From: Helicobacter typhlonius
Lineage (GTDB): Bacteria > Campylobacterota > Campylobacteria > Campylobacterales > Helicobacteraceae
Direction of reading: 5' to 3'
DNA: 64,000 bases
Assembly: GCF_001460635.1 (NCBI RefSeq)
Contig: NZ_LN907858.1
Span: 1,550,001-1,614,000 of the forward strand
A program made the position numbers and the translations under genes. Below the pieces are notes generated by a model. That model was not told the origin of the DNA. It ran no database searches and saw only the letters and a program-made list of their open reading frames with translations. The number at the start of each line of letters is the position of its first letter. Within the stretch, counting starts at the first letter, position 1. This document shows, in pieces, positions 34,358 to 43,569 of this stretch.

Positions 34358-35668
34358 TCATATTTCTTTTTGTCTTAAAACATAAAACACCGCTACGCCA
34401 ACAGCACTCCAAACTATAAGGGCGACAATTGAAGGAGTTTTAAGTGCAGCTGGGGAAAATGGCACAAACTCAAGCAATAAAAATACAATACTCAATAAAA
34501 TACTAACAAGGTTTAGAATACTTAATGAATGTAACTCGCGCCTTTTGACATAAAAAGCTACAATACTCACATATAAGAATCCTACGATAATCCCCACACA
34601 AGCCATATCTACAATATAGAGCAATGCCTCTCTGCCAAAAATCACCATAGAGCAAGAAAGTAACCCAACAATACATACTATGCGATAGGATATGCCAAAA
34701 CGATTTATATCTAAAAGACTTTTTGGCAAAAAGTGATGAGTGCTTAAGGATTCTAAAAGTTTGCTTGTCGTTATAAAAAAGCCGTTAATGCCACTCAATA
34801 TAGCACATAGCACACCCACGCACAAACACACTACTCCAGCATAACCAAAGGACTGATAAATCCCCTCATATATCGCCCAAGGATACGAGAGAATATGATA
34901 GGCATCTACACCCAAAGCAACAATACAAATAAGCAAAACATAGAGTATATAGCCAATCCAAATTGAAAGATATGTGAAAAGATTAAAAATGCGTTTGTTA
35001 TAATGTATAGATTCTATGATTTGTGTCGCACATTCAAAGCCTAGATAAGCCCAAGGAGCAAGTGAAAAAACAATCAAAATAGAATGGATATTTAAAGATT
35101 CAAAATGTATATAAGAACTAAAATGTATTTGCGATACACTATCAACACTCATCATAATAAAAAATACCACTACACTGCCACATAGCACAAACACGAGCAA
35201 TTTCTGCAATACAAAAGCTATTTTGATACCTAGAACATTAATAACCCCAATAATAGCGATACTTGCCGCACTCACAAGAATATCTGTAAGATATATAGGT
35301 GTATCATTAATATGATACAAAAGGACATAGCCGCTTAAGCCCAAGGAGTTACACATAATGTTTAAGGCGGTAGCATTTAAGGGAATAATACACAAATACG
35401 CCAAACTTAAAAACCACCCACAAATAAAGCCGTGTGTCCTACCTAACACTTCAAGTGTAAAGTAAAATTCACCACCGCTTTTCCGCAGTGATGTAAGCAA
35501 AAAAGCATAATTTGAGGCGATAACGCAAATTGCTACCCCACCTAAAAAAAGCCCAATAATACTCTCGCTCAAACCAATGCGCGATAAAAACAAATCTTGA
35601 GGTAACACAAATGCTCCCCAACCCACAATGCAGCCAACACACAAAAATATGATATTGACATTTTTCAT
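34358..35668 (-). CDS. APC-superfamily amino acid permease
   Basis: About 436 residues from the ATG at 35668, with twelve predicted hydrophobic segments. It opens with IIFLCVGCIVGWGAFVLPQDL, the TM1 glycine signature of APC transporters, and has APWAYLGFECATQI in TM6. It imports or exchanges amino acids or related amines across the inner membrane. It starts inside the end of the TupA-like gene. A role in supplying a substrate to the neighbouring amide-forming enzymes is possible but only suggested by position. Confidence 0.85.
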   Translation of the reverse strand: MKNVNIIFLCVGCIVGWGAFVLPQDLFLSRIGLSESIIGLFLGGVAICVIASNYAFLLTSLRKSGGEFYFTLEVLGRTHGFICGWFLSLAYLCIIPLNATALNIMCNSLGLSGYVLLYHINDTPIYLTDILVSAASIAIIGVINVLGIKIAFVLQKLLVFVLCGSVVVFFIMMSVDSVSQIHFSSYIHFESLNIHSILIVFSLAPWAYLGFECATQIIESIHYNKRIFNLFTYLSIWIGYILYVLLICIVALGVDAYHILSYPWAIYEGIYQSFGYAGVVCLCVGVLCAILSGINGFFITTSKLLESLSTHHFLPKSLLDINRFGISYRIVCIVGLLSCSMVIFGREALLYIVDMACVGIIVGFLYVSIVAFYVKRRELHSLSILNLVSILLSIVFLLLEFVPFSPAALKTPSIVALIVWSAVGVAVFYVLRQKEI

Positions 35669-36803
35669 TGCCACATCTCGCCAAAGATTCTATCATAACG
35701 ATATGGCTCAAAACGCGCAGCGCCACCATTTGGAGTAAATGTCAGCTCCCCTGCAAAGATTCTATTTTGTATACAATACAAATCAACGCGCACATACTTA
35801 AATGGTGTCGATAAACACTTAGCTATTGCGCACATATCACGCAAAGATTCAGGTTTTGCTGGGGGAATTTCACTGGGCGGATTGAGATATGTTATATCTA
35901 AGACATTCCACTGCGTGTCAAAAAGTGTATTGCGCGTATGGGTAGTGTTTGCCACTTGGATAAATTGAGGCACACCGCCAAAGCAATGGAATCTAAAATC
36001 GTGTAAATCTTCCCCCAATAGCTCCTCTGCAAAGATTCTAGGCTCTATATCTTTGTAATGCCACTCTCTATACATCGTATAATAGTTTATTTTAAGATGC
36101 TCTGTGAGTTTTTGTGTGGATTGTGTAAGAATTTTAGAATCTGCTAGAAAAACATCTTTATCAGGCACTATTACTACGCCCCCACAATCGTGATTGGTCT
36201 TTAAAACAAAACTTTGGGGAAGCTGTGAAAAGTCTATCTCATCTATGCTCTTATAAATACCATAAAGCTTTGGGAGATAAGGACAAGTATTTGTAGCAAA
36301 CAGCGTATCTGTGAGTAAATCAATAGACTGAAAGAGTGGAGATTGTGGAGAGAGGATAGAATCTAAATATGTGCGATTGCGAATCTGTGTTGTTCTGTGG
36401 GTAGGATTAGATTGTAAGCTATCTTGTGGGTTAGTTTCTTTGTAGATTCCTAAAATATTAGAATCTATTTGTTTTAGGCTATAAGGCTGCTCCCCCCCCC
36501 CCAACAACTATTTGCATTATCACACTCTTTTAGGAGCGTAGCAATATACATTCTTGCTTTGAGTTTATCTGCTAAGGCAGTATAAATTGGACTTCTATCA
36601 AACAAGATTCTATGAATAATTTTTTCATTGTAAGTTTGAGGATTTTTAAAATCCGGCACATAGCCAAAAACTTTTTTATGTCGCTTAATGAAGTATTCTT
36701 CATCACTTAGTTTAGCTAAGGCTCTCTCTTTCCATTTTGCCCGTATTGGTCTTATGAAGTTTTTATAGAGACAATTTTCTCTTACAATATCTTTTATTCC
36801 CAT
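35665..36803 (-). CDS. Phase-variable TupA-like ATP-grasp enzyme, frame OFF
   Basis: The two frames 36803-36474 and 36507-35665 together make one TupA-like protein of about 380 residues. The N-terminal part has FGYVPDFKNPQTYNEKI, HRILFDRSPIY and ADKLKAR. The C-terminal part has FVLKTNHDCGGVVIVPDK, RIFAEELLG, DFRFHCFGGVPQFIQV and VRVDLYC...AGELTFTPNGG. A G11 tract on the coding strand (36492-36502) separates them; lengths of 12 or 9 restore one frame. Such proteins join acidic groups or sugars to polysaccharides, notably teichuronopeptides and capsules. As sequenced the gene is off. Confidence 0.82.
36492..36502. repeat. Poly-C/G tract, 11 bases
   Basis: Eleven C on the plus strand within the TupA-like gene. 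In-frame lengths are 9 and 12. Confidence 0.92.
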
Positions 36804-36926
36804 TTCGAATCCTTTGTAGCTCTAAGGTAACAAAAGTATAATGAAAAATAATAATATTTTAACTTAAAAGGGCAGCACAAATTTTTGCGCAAAATATTAC
36901 AATAACTCGCTCTAAGCGCATCACTC

Positions 36927-37619
36927 CTAATGTTTTTCACTATCTTGGTTTTCTAAAGCCTTTTTTGCACTCTCTGCTCCATTTTTCCATAGTGTATGCC
37001 TGTGTAAAATGTAGTCTGCACTCACTTTTCCACTAAACATTCCACTAAGCAAAGGACGATTTGCTTTAAAGATAAAAGCAGCTAAATGCCCAATAATTGC
37101 TAAAATCATCAAAAACATTCCCAAATTATGCAGCTGCGTAACCCAAAACATTGTCCCCTCACTTAGATTAAATCCCGCTAGGTTTTTATAAGTTTTAATC
37201 ATTCCAGTAACAACCAAAAGCAAAATCACCATCGCAATTCCCACATAAGCAAGTCTTTGCTCGGGCAAATATTTCTCACTTGGTGGCTCCTCTCCCTTAA
37301 ACAACATCGCCTTAATCACAGCAATGCTTTTACCAAAATCGCCCTTTTTAGGGAGTATATCAAACTCCTTTCGCCCAAAATGAAACATCAAATGGAATCC
37401 CACAAAGAATAATAAAGCAATCGCAAACACATAATGCACAACTAAAGAGATAGAATAATCCCCGCTCCAAGCCATTAAAGGCAATTCATTGAGCATATAA
37501 CGCTTACTGATTGGCATTTGCAAGATTCCGCTAAAAATAAGCCCAAAAATACTTATTGCAACACCCCAATGCACGATTCTATTTTGCGCACTTTGTCTTT
37601 GTATTTTTGCCTCTTTCAT
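36927..37619 (-). CDS. Cytochrome b subunit of formate-dehydrogenase type
   Basis: 230 residues with four hydrophobic segments and the expected haem histidines (IVHWGVAISIFG, VVHYVFAIALLF, LHNLGMFLMILA, IIGHLAAFIF). It matches the gamma subunit of membrane formate dehydrogenases or related b561-type quinone reductases. It is coupled to the Fe-S gene upstream (ATGA at 37616-37619). No molybdopterin catalytic subunit lies next to them, so the partner is elsewhere or the pair serves another enzyme. Confidence 0.85.
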   Translation of the reverse strand: MKEAKIQRQSAQNRIVHWGVAISIFGLIFSGILQMPISKRYMLNELPLMAWSGDYSISLVVHYVFAIALLFFVGFHLMFHFGRKEFDILPKKGDFGKSIAVIKAMLFKGEEPPSEKYLPEQRLAYVGIAMVILLLVVTGMIKTYKNLAGFNLSEGTMFWVTQLHNLGMFLMILAIIGHLAAFIFKANRPLLSGMFSGKVSADYILHRHTLWKNGAESAKKALENQDSEKH

Positions 37620-38653
37620 TTTCTCTCCTTTTTATCGGTTCTATTTGCCATTGCCACAGCAATACCTCCTGCTATTACCCCCGCAACAGGAGCTAAAAGC
37701 ACACTTTTAATCAAAGCAGAATCTTCACTCACAAAGTTTTTAATTGCAAGATTCATATGCGGAATCCCCATTTTTTGTGGTTGTTCTTGTGTGAAATTGT
37801 GTTTTTGGTTTAAAGATTCTTGGATTTGCTCAAACGACACTGGCGAGACATAAAATGTAGAAGTGCCACCATTTTGCTTATCTCCATAGATGAATGTCCC
37901 TTGCTTTTCGCCCTTATATGCTTGTGCTAACGCCCTAGCCTTTTGCAATATCTCTTCTCTATCTCCAAAGATTATGGCTTTTTTAGGGCATTGCACCTCA
38001 CAAGCTGGTTTTTGATTCTTGGCGAGTAAATCCGCGCAGCTATCGCATTTATACATCGCTCCTCCCCCTGCAAGTTTGGGTGCGATTTTCAAATAGATTC
38101 CAACTCCTGCTTGTCTTTGTGGAATCCCCCAAGGGCATACATCTCTACATTTTGCACCGCCAAAGCAATATTCATCATCAATTTTTACTGCGCCATTAGA
38201 ATCCTTAGAAATCACGCCAAAGGGGCAGAGCTTCTGGCAAGTCGGGTCATCGCAGTGCATACAACGTCTAGGCACATATATGTCTCTATCCTCAACCTTT
38301 AGAGATTCCACATAAGTCCAATTATAAGGGGTTAAACGCTTAGCATTTGCTCTATCTTTGGAATAATCCTCATAGACCTTTCGCGGAAAATAATATGGAA
38401 TCTCCGCTATTGGCTCGGGAAAATTTGTCGTATTTTTTGCTTTACACGCCTCAACACAAGCAGGAATCTCCCTATCTCTGCACCCATCGCACAATCCCAA
38501 ATCTATAATGGAAGCCATTTTATATTGTGGTTGCTTAGAATCTGTAGATTGTGCCGCATTAACGCTTACAGCACTCACACTTGCCACGCCTAGAAATTTT
38601 AAAAAATTTCTACGCGATGTATTTGTCTGATTGTTTTGATTGGTTTCTTCCAT
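37616..38653 (-). CDS. Tat-exported four-cluster Fe-S electron transfer subunit
   Basis: 345 residues. A twin-arginine signal (SRRNFLKFLGVASVSAV) is followed by four ferredoxin-type Cys clusters: CDGCRDREIPACVEAC, CMHCDDPTCQKLCPFG, CFGGAKCRDVCPWG and CDSCADLLAKNQKPACEVQC. A C-terminal membrane segment (SVLLAPVAGVIAGGIAVAMA) resembles that of FdnH/FdoH. It passes electrons between a periplasmic oxidoreductase and the cytochrome b encoded next. Formate dehydrogenase beta subunit is the best match; PhsB/NrfC-like proteins are the alternative. Confidence 0.87.
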   Translation of the reverse strand: MEETNQNNQTNTSRRNFLKFLGVASVSAVSVNAAQSTDSKQPQYKMASIIDLGLCDGCRDREIPACVEACKAKNTTNFPEPIAEIPYYFPRKVYEDYSKDRANAKRLTPYNWTYVESLKVEDRDIYVPRRCMHCDDPTCQKLCPFGVISKDSNGAVKIDDEYCFGGAKCRDVCPWGIPQRQAGVGIYLKIAPKLAGGGAMYKCDSCADLLAKNQKPACEVQCPKKAIIFGDREEILQKARALAQAYKGEKQGTFIYGDKQNGGTSTFYVSPVSFEQIQESLNQKHNFTQEQPQKMGIPHMNLAIKNFVSEDSALIKSVLLAPVAGVIAGGIAVAMANRTDKKERK

Positions 38654-38742
38654 AATTTTAACCTTGATTTAGCCTTAAAAATATGGAAGTATATAAAATT
38701 GCAAAGAAAATAAAAGTGATATTATCACATTTGCACTAAGCC

Positions 38743-38827
38743 CTACCCAAACATTCCATTAAAGTCATTTTCAATTTGAGTATATCTAGTGCAGCGGCAA
38801 TTTGTCTGCGATGATGCGTAGCGTGGT
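38743..38827 (-). pseudogene. Degenerate copy of the dinB 3' end
   Basis: 85 bases match the last 86 bases of the DinB-family gene (49037-49122) with a few substitutions and two 1-bp differences. In translation HATHHRRQIAAALDIL is recognisable, then a missing base shifts the frame. It lies ~95 bp left of cas9, in the same orientation as the intact gene 10.3 kb to the right, so it may be a scar of duplication or of insertion of the intervening DNA. Confidence 0.88.
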
Positions 38828-38922
38828 AAAACAACGAAATAGAATAAAGCAATATAAATCTAAGCTATTATAAACAATATTTAATGTATCGTTAATGAGT
38901 TTTAATAGATGGAGGTTTGTAG

Positions 38923-41900
38923 ATGAGGATTTTTGGTTTTGATATAGGCATTACAAGCATTGGTTGGGCATATGTAGAGAGCAATGAGCTTAAAGATTGT
39001 GGGGTGAGAATCTTTACCAAAGCAGAGAATCCAAAAAATGGAAAATCTTTGGCATTGCCTCGTAGAGAGGCACGGGGAGCTAGGCGTAGGTTAGCACGGA
39101 GAAAAGCTAGGCTTAATGCAATTAAAAGGCTGCTTTGCAAAGAGTTTGGGCTAAATGTAAGTGATTATTTTGCAAATGATGGGGAATTACCAAAGGCATA
39201 CGAGACAACCAAAGATACCAAAAGCCCCTATGAATTGCGCTCTCTTGCTTTGGAGCAAAAGTTAGAGCCTAAAGAGTTAGCAAGAGTGATTTTACACATT
39301 GCTAAACATCGCGGCTATGGGAACAAACACGCAAAAACAGGAAGCGATAAAGATTCTGGAAAGGTGCTAAGTGCGATTAAAGTAAATGAAACAGCTATGA
39401 AAGATAAGTATCAAAGCGTAGGTGAATATCTCTATAAAGAATTTTATCAAAAGCTAAGATTAGAAAGTGAGAAAAAAGGTAACAATATTACAAAAGAGTT
39501 TAAAAATGTGCGCAATAAGGGCGAAAATTACGAGCATTGCGTGGCACAAGAGCAAGTAAGGGCAGAGTTAGAGCTCATCTTTGCAAAGCAAAAAGACTTT
39601 GGGGCAACTTTTAGCGAAAATTTTGAATCACAAATCATAGAAACAGCCTTTTACCAAAGGGATTTAAAAAGTTTTGAAGATAAAGTCGGCAAATGTGTGT
39701 TTTATGAAAATGAAAATCGCGCACCCAAAGATTCCTTAAGTGCTATGGAGTTTGTCGCGCTCACGCGTATTATCAATACTTTAAAAAATCTTGAGGAGAA
39801 AAGTAAGAATCTTGGTATTGGTGAAGTGTATGGGAAAGATAAGATTCAAGAGATTCTAAAAATTGTGCTTGATAAAGGTGAGATGAGCTATAAAAAATTG
39901 CGTGAGATTTTACACCTTGATGAGCATATTTTATTTGCTAAAGATTCTAAGCTTGATTATACACAAGGAGTGCAAGAAGCCGAAAAGGCAAAGTTTATTG
40001 AGCTAAAAAATCTTAAAGCTTTTAAAAAAGCAATGGGTGGAGACTTTAGCAATTTTGCTCGTGAGGAGCTAGATAAAATCGCTACCGATATTACCCTCGT
40101 TAAAAGCAAAGAAAATTTAGCTAAAAAATTGCAAAATTATTCCGCATTAAGCAAGGAGCAAGTAGAAGCCTTAAGCAATTTGAGTTTTGCAAAACATATT
40201 GATTTAAGCCTTAAAGCCCTAGAACAGATTCTGCCCTTTATGCGTGGGGACAAAACGGGTAAGTGTTTGCGCTATGATGAGGCGGTGAAAAAGGCAGAAT
40301 TGCAAGAACATAGAAAGCATAAGCAAAAGGGCGAGTTTTTAATCCCGCTAAAAGACTATGAACCCTATTTAGCAAATCCAGTTGTTGCAAGGGCATTAAG
40401 CGAGTATCGTAAGGTGCTAAATGCACTTTTAAGAAAATATGGAAAAGTGCATAAGATTCATTTAGAATTTACGCGTGAGGCAAAACTAAGCGCAAAAGAG
40501 AGGCAAAAGTATGAAAAAGAACAAAAAGAGCATTTTGAGGCGAATCAAAGAGCAATACAGCAATGCGAGATTCTAGGATTACCCATTAATGGCACAAATA
40601 TTCTTAAGATGAAGCTTTGGTTAGAGCAAGGGGAATGTTGTGCTTATAGTGGAGAGAAAATCACAAGAGAACATTTGCTAGATTCTAATGCCTTGCAAGT
40701 GGATCATATTTACCCCTACTCGCGTAGCTTTGATGATAGTTATATGAATAAGGTGCTTGTGTTTGCTAAGGAAAATCAGGATAAGGGAAACAAAACACCC
40801 TTTGAAGCCTTTGGGGGTGATAAGGAGAAATGGGATAGGATTCTTAGCCTTAGCGCAAAACTCCCCAAGCAAAAGCAGCGCAGAATCAGCAATACAAACT
40901 TTAAAGATAAAGAGGGCGGATTTCTTGCGCGAAATCTCAATGACACAGGCTATATTGCAAAGTTAGCAAGTCAATGGACGAAAGATTGTCTAGAGTTTGA
41001 AGATTTGCGTGAAAATGAAGTAACGATTGCAGGAGAAAAGGGCAGCAGTGTGCATATAGAGGTGGTAAGCGGACAGCTTACATCAATGCTTAGGCATTAT
41101 TGGGGCTTGGGTAATAAAGATAGAAACAATCATCTCCACCACGCAGTGGATGCAGTTATCTTAGCCTATACCAACAATGCGATGATTAAAGCATTTGCAA
41201 ATTTTAGAAAAAATCAAGAGGAAAATAAGAAAAAATTCTATGCTAAGCAAATTGCAGAATCTGAATACAAAGCCAAAAAAGCATTTTTTGAGCCTTGCAA
41301 GAATTTTAGGCAAAGAGTTGAAGAAAAAATTAAAGAAATCTTTGTCTCCAAGCCTCCTAGAAAAAGGGTTAGAGGGGCTTTGCACCAAGAAACTTTTTAT
41401 CCTTTTGAAAAATTATGCAACGATAAAGAATATTCTGAAAAATTAAAAATGGATTATGGCGGGGAAAAGGGTATGCAAAAGGCGATTGCTCTTGGAAAAA
41501 TCCGCCAAATTGGCACAAAGATTGTGAGTAATGGTGCAATGGTGCGCGTAGATATTTTTAAAGACAAAAAGGGTAAATTCTATGCTGTGCCAATCTATAC
41601 AATGGATTTTGCACTTGGAATCCTGCCTAATAAAGCAGTAGCCATAGGCAAAGATAAAGACGGAGTGATTAAGGATTGGATAGAAATGGATTCCAATTAT
41701 GACTTTTGCTTCTCGCTTTTTAAAGATGATTTAATCTTGGTGCAGAAAAAAGAAATGGAAAGGGCGGAGTTGTGCTATTTTGTAAGTTTTGGTTCTACCA
41801 ATGCACAAATTAATGTAGAAAAGCACAACAATAAATTTGAGGGCTTAAGCGAGAATGAAAAGATTCTCTATTCTAACGCCACACAAAAGGAGGTGGCAGG

Positions 41901-42033
41901 TAAAAGCATAGGAATCCAAAATCTTAAAACTTTTGAAAAATACCAAGTCTCGCCTTTGGGTGAAGTGCAAAAGGCAGAGTTTGAACCCCACCAAGAGATT
42001 AAGCTCAAAAGCAGTCCTAAAAGAAAAGACTAA
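38923..42033 (+). CDS. cas9: Cas9 endonuclease, type II-C
   Basis: 1,036 residues. RuvC-I is GFDIGITSIGWA with catalytic D7. An Arg-rich bridge helix follows (RREARGARRRLARRKARLN). RuvC-II is KIHLEFTRE, the HNH domain has QVDHIYPYSRSFDD and FAKENQDKGNKTPFE, and RuvC-III is HHAVDAVILAY. All catalytic residues are present. The size is between the C. jejuni (984) and N. meningitidis (1,082) enzymes, and cas1 and cas2 follow with no csn2 or cas4, which defines II-C. SD GGAGG precedes the ATG. It cuts DNA guided by crRNA:tracrRNA. The PAM cannot be read here. Confidence 0.97.
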   Translation: MRIFGFDIGITSIGWAYVESNELKDCGVRIFTKAENPKNGKSLALPRREARGARRRLARRKARLNAIKRLLCKEFGLNVSDYFANDGELPKAYETTKDTKSPYELRSLALEQKLEPKELARVILHIAKHRGYGNKHAKTGSDKDSGKVLSAIKVNETAMKDKYQSVGEYLYKEFYQKLRLESEKKGNNITKEFKNVRNKGENYEHCVAQEQVRAELELIFAKQKDFGATFSENFESQIIETAFYQRDLKSFEDKVGKCVFYENENRAPKDSLSAMEFVALTRIINTLKNLEEKSKNLGIGEVYGKDKIQEILKIVLDKGEMSYKKLREILHLDEHILFAKDSKLDYTQGVQEAEKAKFIELKNLKAFKKAMGGDFSNFAREELDKIATDITLVKSKENLAKKLQNYSALSKEQVEALSNLSFAKHIDLSLKALEQILPFMRGDKTGKCLRYDEAVKKAELQEHRKHKQKGEFLIPLKDYEPYLANPVVARALSEYRKVLNALLRKYGKVHKIHLEFTREAKLSAKERQKYEKEQKEHFEANQRAIQQCEILGLPINGTNILKMKLWLEQGECCAYSGEKITREHLLDSNALQVDHIYPYSRSFDDSYMNKVLVFAKENQDKGNKTPFEAFGGDKEKWDRILSLSAKLPKQKQRRISNTNFKDKEGGFLARNLNDTGYIAKLASQWTKDCLEFEDLRENEVTIAGEKGSSVHIEVVSGQLTSMLRHYWGLGNKDRNNHLHHAVDAVILAYTNNAMIKAFANFRKNQEENKKKFYAKQIAESEYKAKKAFFEPCKNFRQRVEEKIKEIFVSKPPRKRVRGALHQETFYPFEKLCNDKEYSEKLKMDYGGEKGMQKAIALGKIRQIGTKIVSNGAMVRVDIFKDKKGKFYAVPIYTMDFALGILPNKAVAIGKDKDGVIKDWIEMDSNYDFCFSLFKDDLILVQKKEMERAELCYFVSFGSTNAQINVEKHNNKFEGLSENEKILYSNATQKEVAGKSIGIQNLKTFEKYQVSPLGEVQKAEFEPHQEIKLKSSPKRKD

Positions 42034-42056
42034 GATTTCTATAAGGAGGGCAAGGA

Positions 42057-43022
42057 ATGTTTGATTCAGCCTTTCGCACCTTATTTTTAAGCACACCCGC
42101 GCGATTAAGCCTAGAGGATAGGCATCTTTGCATAACCCAAAAAAACAAAGAAAGTGTAAAGATTCCACTTGTAGATATTTTGTGCGTGATGCTAGAATCT
42201 CATCAAATCACATTGACAAATGCACTGCTTAATGCATTTGCTCTGCATAAAATCGTTGTTTTTACCTGCGATGAATCCCACCTACCAAGTGGGCTATTTA
42301 TGCCATTTTTAGGGCATTTTAGAAGTTTTAGCGTGTTGCAATCCCAAATTAACTTAAGCAAACAAAGAAAGGCGATTTTGTGGCAGCAAATCATCAAGGC
42401 AAAAATTCACAACCAAGCCCTTTTACTAAAAATGCAAAACAAAAAAGAATATAAGGAGTTAGAATCTTTAGCAAAAAGTGTGAATTTAGGGGATTCAAAC
42501 AATAATGAAGCCAAAGCAGCGGCAATTTATTTCAAAGCTCTTTTTGGCAAAAACTTCTCCCGCAAGGTGCAAATTTTTGAAGATAGCAAAATGGGAACGA
42601 TAAATGCTGCACTCAATTATGCTTATGCACTGACGAGAGGGATTATCGCAAGAAGCCTTTGCGTAAGCGGACTAAATCCTGCACTTGGGATAAATCATAA
42701 AAATCAGTTTAATGCCTTTAACTTAGCAGATGATTTGATAGAACCTTATAGAATCTTTGCAGATTCTGTTGTTGTGCAGATGGTTGAAGTTGGAGAATTA
42801 GAGGAGAGCTTAAGTTTGCAAAATCGTGCGAGGCTCGTAGATATTTTGCAGAGTGCGGTTATCGTAGAAAATAAGCTTTATCCACTTACTCGTGCAGGTG
42901 TTGTGAGTGTGCAAAGTGTAGTGAAATGCCTTGAGAGAGAAAATTTCAAGCTTAAACTTCCGCTATTTTGCGAGGAAAAAAGTAATGGAAGAAAAATTTA
43001 TGAGAGTGCTAGTGATGTTTGA
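42057..43022 (+). CDS. cas1: Cas1 integrase
   Basis: 321 residues, 23 bases after cas9 with SD AAGGAGGG. It has the type II Cas1 pattern: an N-terminal beta domain (MFDSAFRTLFLSTPARLS), then EAKAAAIYFKALFGKNF, ALNYAYALTRGIIARSL, HKNQFNAFNLADDLIEPYRIFAD. It includes the metal-binding Glu, His and Asp positions. It integrates new spacers with Cas2. Its 3' end overlaps cas2 by about 38 nt. Confidence 0.95.
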   Translation: MFDSAFRTLFLSTPARLSLEDRHLCITQKNKESVKIPLVDILCVMLESHQITLTNALLNAFALHKIVVFTCDESHLPSGLFMPFLGHFRSFSVLQSQINLSKQRKAILWQQIIKAKIHNQALLLKMQNKKEYKELESLAKSVNLGDSNNNEAKAAAIYFKALFGKNFSRKVQIFEDSKMGTINAALNYAYALTRGIIARSLCVSGLNPALGINHKNQFNAFNLADDLIEPYRIFADSVVVQMVEVGELEESLSLQNRARLVDILQSAVIVENKLYPLTRAGVVSVQSVVKCLERENFKLKLPLFCEEKSNGRKIYESASDV

Positions 43023-43308
43023 TATGCCAACTTGCAGCAAAAAAGAGCGTAAAGATTATGCCAGATTCCGTAAGAGTCTTATCAAAGATGGATTTATGAT
43101 GTTGCAATATAGCGTATATATGAGAATCTGCAAAGGTGTAGCAAGTGCCAATAATTATTTAGATAAGGTGAGTTTGATTGTGCCTCCCAAAGGGCATATT
43201 AGGGCACTAATTCTTACCGAAAAGCAATTTGATAATATGCGATTATTGCTTGGCAAAAGAAGTGAGAATGAAAAAGCAAACGCACCAAGACAGCTTACGC
43301 TTTTTTAG
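42985..43308 (+). CDS. cas2: Cas2
   Basis: 107 residues from the ATG at 42985 (MEEKFMRVLVMFDMPT), with GAGG upstream; a longer frame from 42931 has no support. The Cas2 signature VLVMFDMPTCSKKERKDYARFRKSL is split here between the first strand and helix, and QYSVYMRIC follows. It forms the Cas1-Cas2 adaptation complex. It is the last cas gene and is convergent with the tracrRNA. Confidence 0.94.
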   Translation: MEEKFMRVLVMFDMPTCSKKERKDYARFRKSLIKDGFMMLQYSVYMRICKGVASANNYLDKVSLIVPPKGHIRALILTEKQFDNMRLLLGKRSENEKANAPRQLTLF

Positions 43309-43384
43309 TCTATTGTCAAGTTATAAGGACAAAGTTTCTAAAGACTTAATCGCTAAAATGTTTGAAAATACTTATTGGTAAAAA

Positions 43385-43468
43385 GATTTAAAGTAGATTC
43401 GGTTTTAAGGGATTGTAACCCTACGGAGACCGAAAACTCCTTATTTTAGCCGCTTATTAAATTCTATG
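43385..43468 (-). ncRNA. tracrRNA
   Basis: On the minus strand the anti-repeat AGAATTTAATAAGCGGCTAA at 43444-43465 is complementary to the crRNA repeat. It is followed by GGAG...CTCC and GGGTTACAATCCC stems, and by TTCGGT and ACCGAA, which can pair over a distance as in the C. jejuni tracrRNA. A -10 box TATAAT lies at 43474-43479 (minus), placing the start near 43467. A T5 run at ~43380-43384 may end it. It is required for crRNA maturation and Cas9 activity. Confidence 0.88.
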
Positions 43469-43476
43469 TGGGGATT

Positions 43477-43515
43477 ATATCTTAGATTTTCTTAAAAATC
43501 ACTCATCTAAGATAT
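43477..43515. promoter_or_regulatory. Inverted repeat overlapping the tracrRNA promoter
   Basis: ATATCTTAGAT (43477-43487) and ATCTAAGATAT (43505-43515) are perfect 11-bp arms around 17 bases. The left arm overlaps the tracrRNA -10 box. It could be an operator that controls the tracrRNA, or a hairpin that stops transcripts leaving the array. Confidence 0.55.
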
Positions 43516-43569
43516 TTTAAGCCTTTAAAGTCTTTCAAATACCGCAAAATACGATAATTGAGAAAGTAT

